Under the pieces are notes generated by a model, which was given only the letters and a program-made list of their open reading frames with translations, made no database searches and was not told the origin of the DNA. Shown here piece by piece: positions 5,482 through 5,527 of a stretch of 5,527 nucleotides of DNA. Source of the DNA: Chloroflexota bacterium. Lineage in GTDB: Bacteria; Chloroflexota; Anaerolineae; UBA3071. How positions within the stretch are numbered: position 1 is the stretch's first letter; each line of letters opens with the position of its first letter. Where the stretch lies: contig JACNHM010000544.1 of assembly GCA_014383605.1 (NCBI GenBank), positions 1 to 5,527 of the forward strand, written 5' to 3'. The position numbers were made by a program, and so were the translations under genes.

Positions 5482-5527
5482 TTAGCGTCAGGTGGGGGCG
5501 GGTTGTGGAGGGCCTAGCGACGGCGGA

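Overview
The window is GC-rich bacterial DNA and most resembles a Chloroflexota (Anaerolineae-like) genome or metagenome contig. The main clue is the gene fragment at the right edge. It encodes a PA14 lectin-like domain, then a Pro-Thr repeat linker, then a terminal YLPLI-type tail, a layout common in secreted Chloroflexota proteins. This is recognition of a pattern, not a database result, so the assignment is tentative.

Layout, left to right. (1) Positions 1-234 (+) hold the C-terminal end of a probable glutamate racemase, cut by the window edge. (2) Converging on it is a two-gene minus-strand unit: a radical SAM protein (2263 to 1199), then a family 2 glycosyltransferase (1157 to 267), 41 bp apart. 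A good extended -10 promoter lies just before the radical SAM gene. (3) Positions 2264-2451 form a dense non-coding stretch: that promoter, a terminator-like hairpin, phased TTTATCCCA direct repeats and degenerate heptamers within an imperfect inverted repeat. (4) A second minus-strand unit follows: a fused nucleotidyltransferase-HEPN protein (4782 to 3871), then an AlbA_2/Schlafen-type protein with a GHKL-like domain and a winged helix (3819 to 2452). A TATAAT box precedes the first gene. A cloverleaf-like palindrome spans the junction and contains the first gene's stop codon. (5) Positions 4783-4965 carry the promoter and a perfect 17-bp hairpin. (6) Positions 4966-5481 hold the broken 3' part of a secreted PA14 protein gene whose reading frame is closed on the upstream side by a stop codon.

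How the genes may work together. The MNT-HEPN/AlbA_2 pair looks like a compact accessory module. HEPN and MNT proteins are usually separate partners in type VII toxin-antitoxin systems, and AlbA_2 proteins are frequent in defence neighbourhoods. A self-contained MNT-HEPN chain next to a putative regulator is therefore the most interesting functional lead. The radical SAM/glycosyltransferase pair could modify a sugar, lipid or peptide, but no substrate or precursor peptide gene is visible. Between these modules sit small palindromes and repeats, and at least one broken gene, suggesting a region that has been rearranged.
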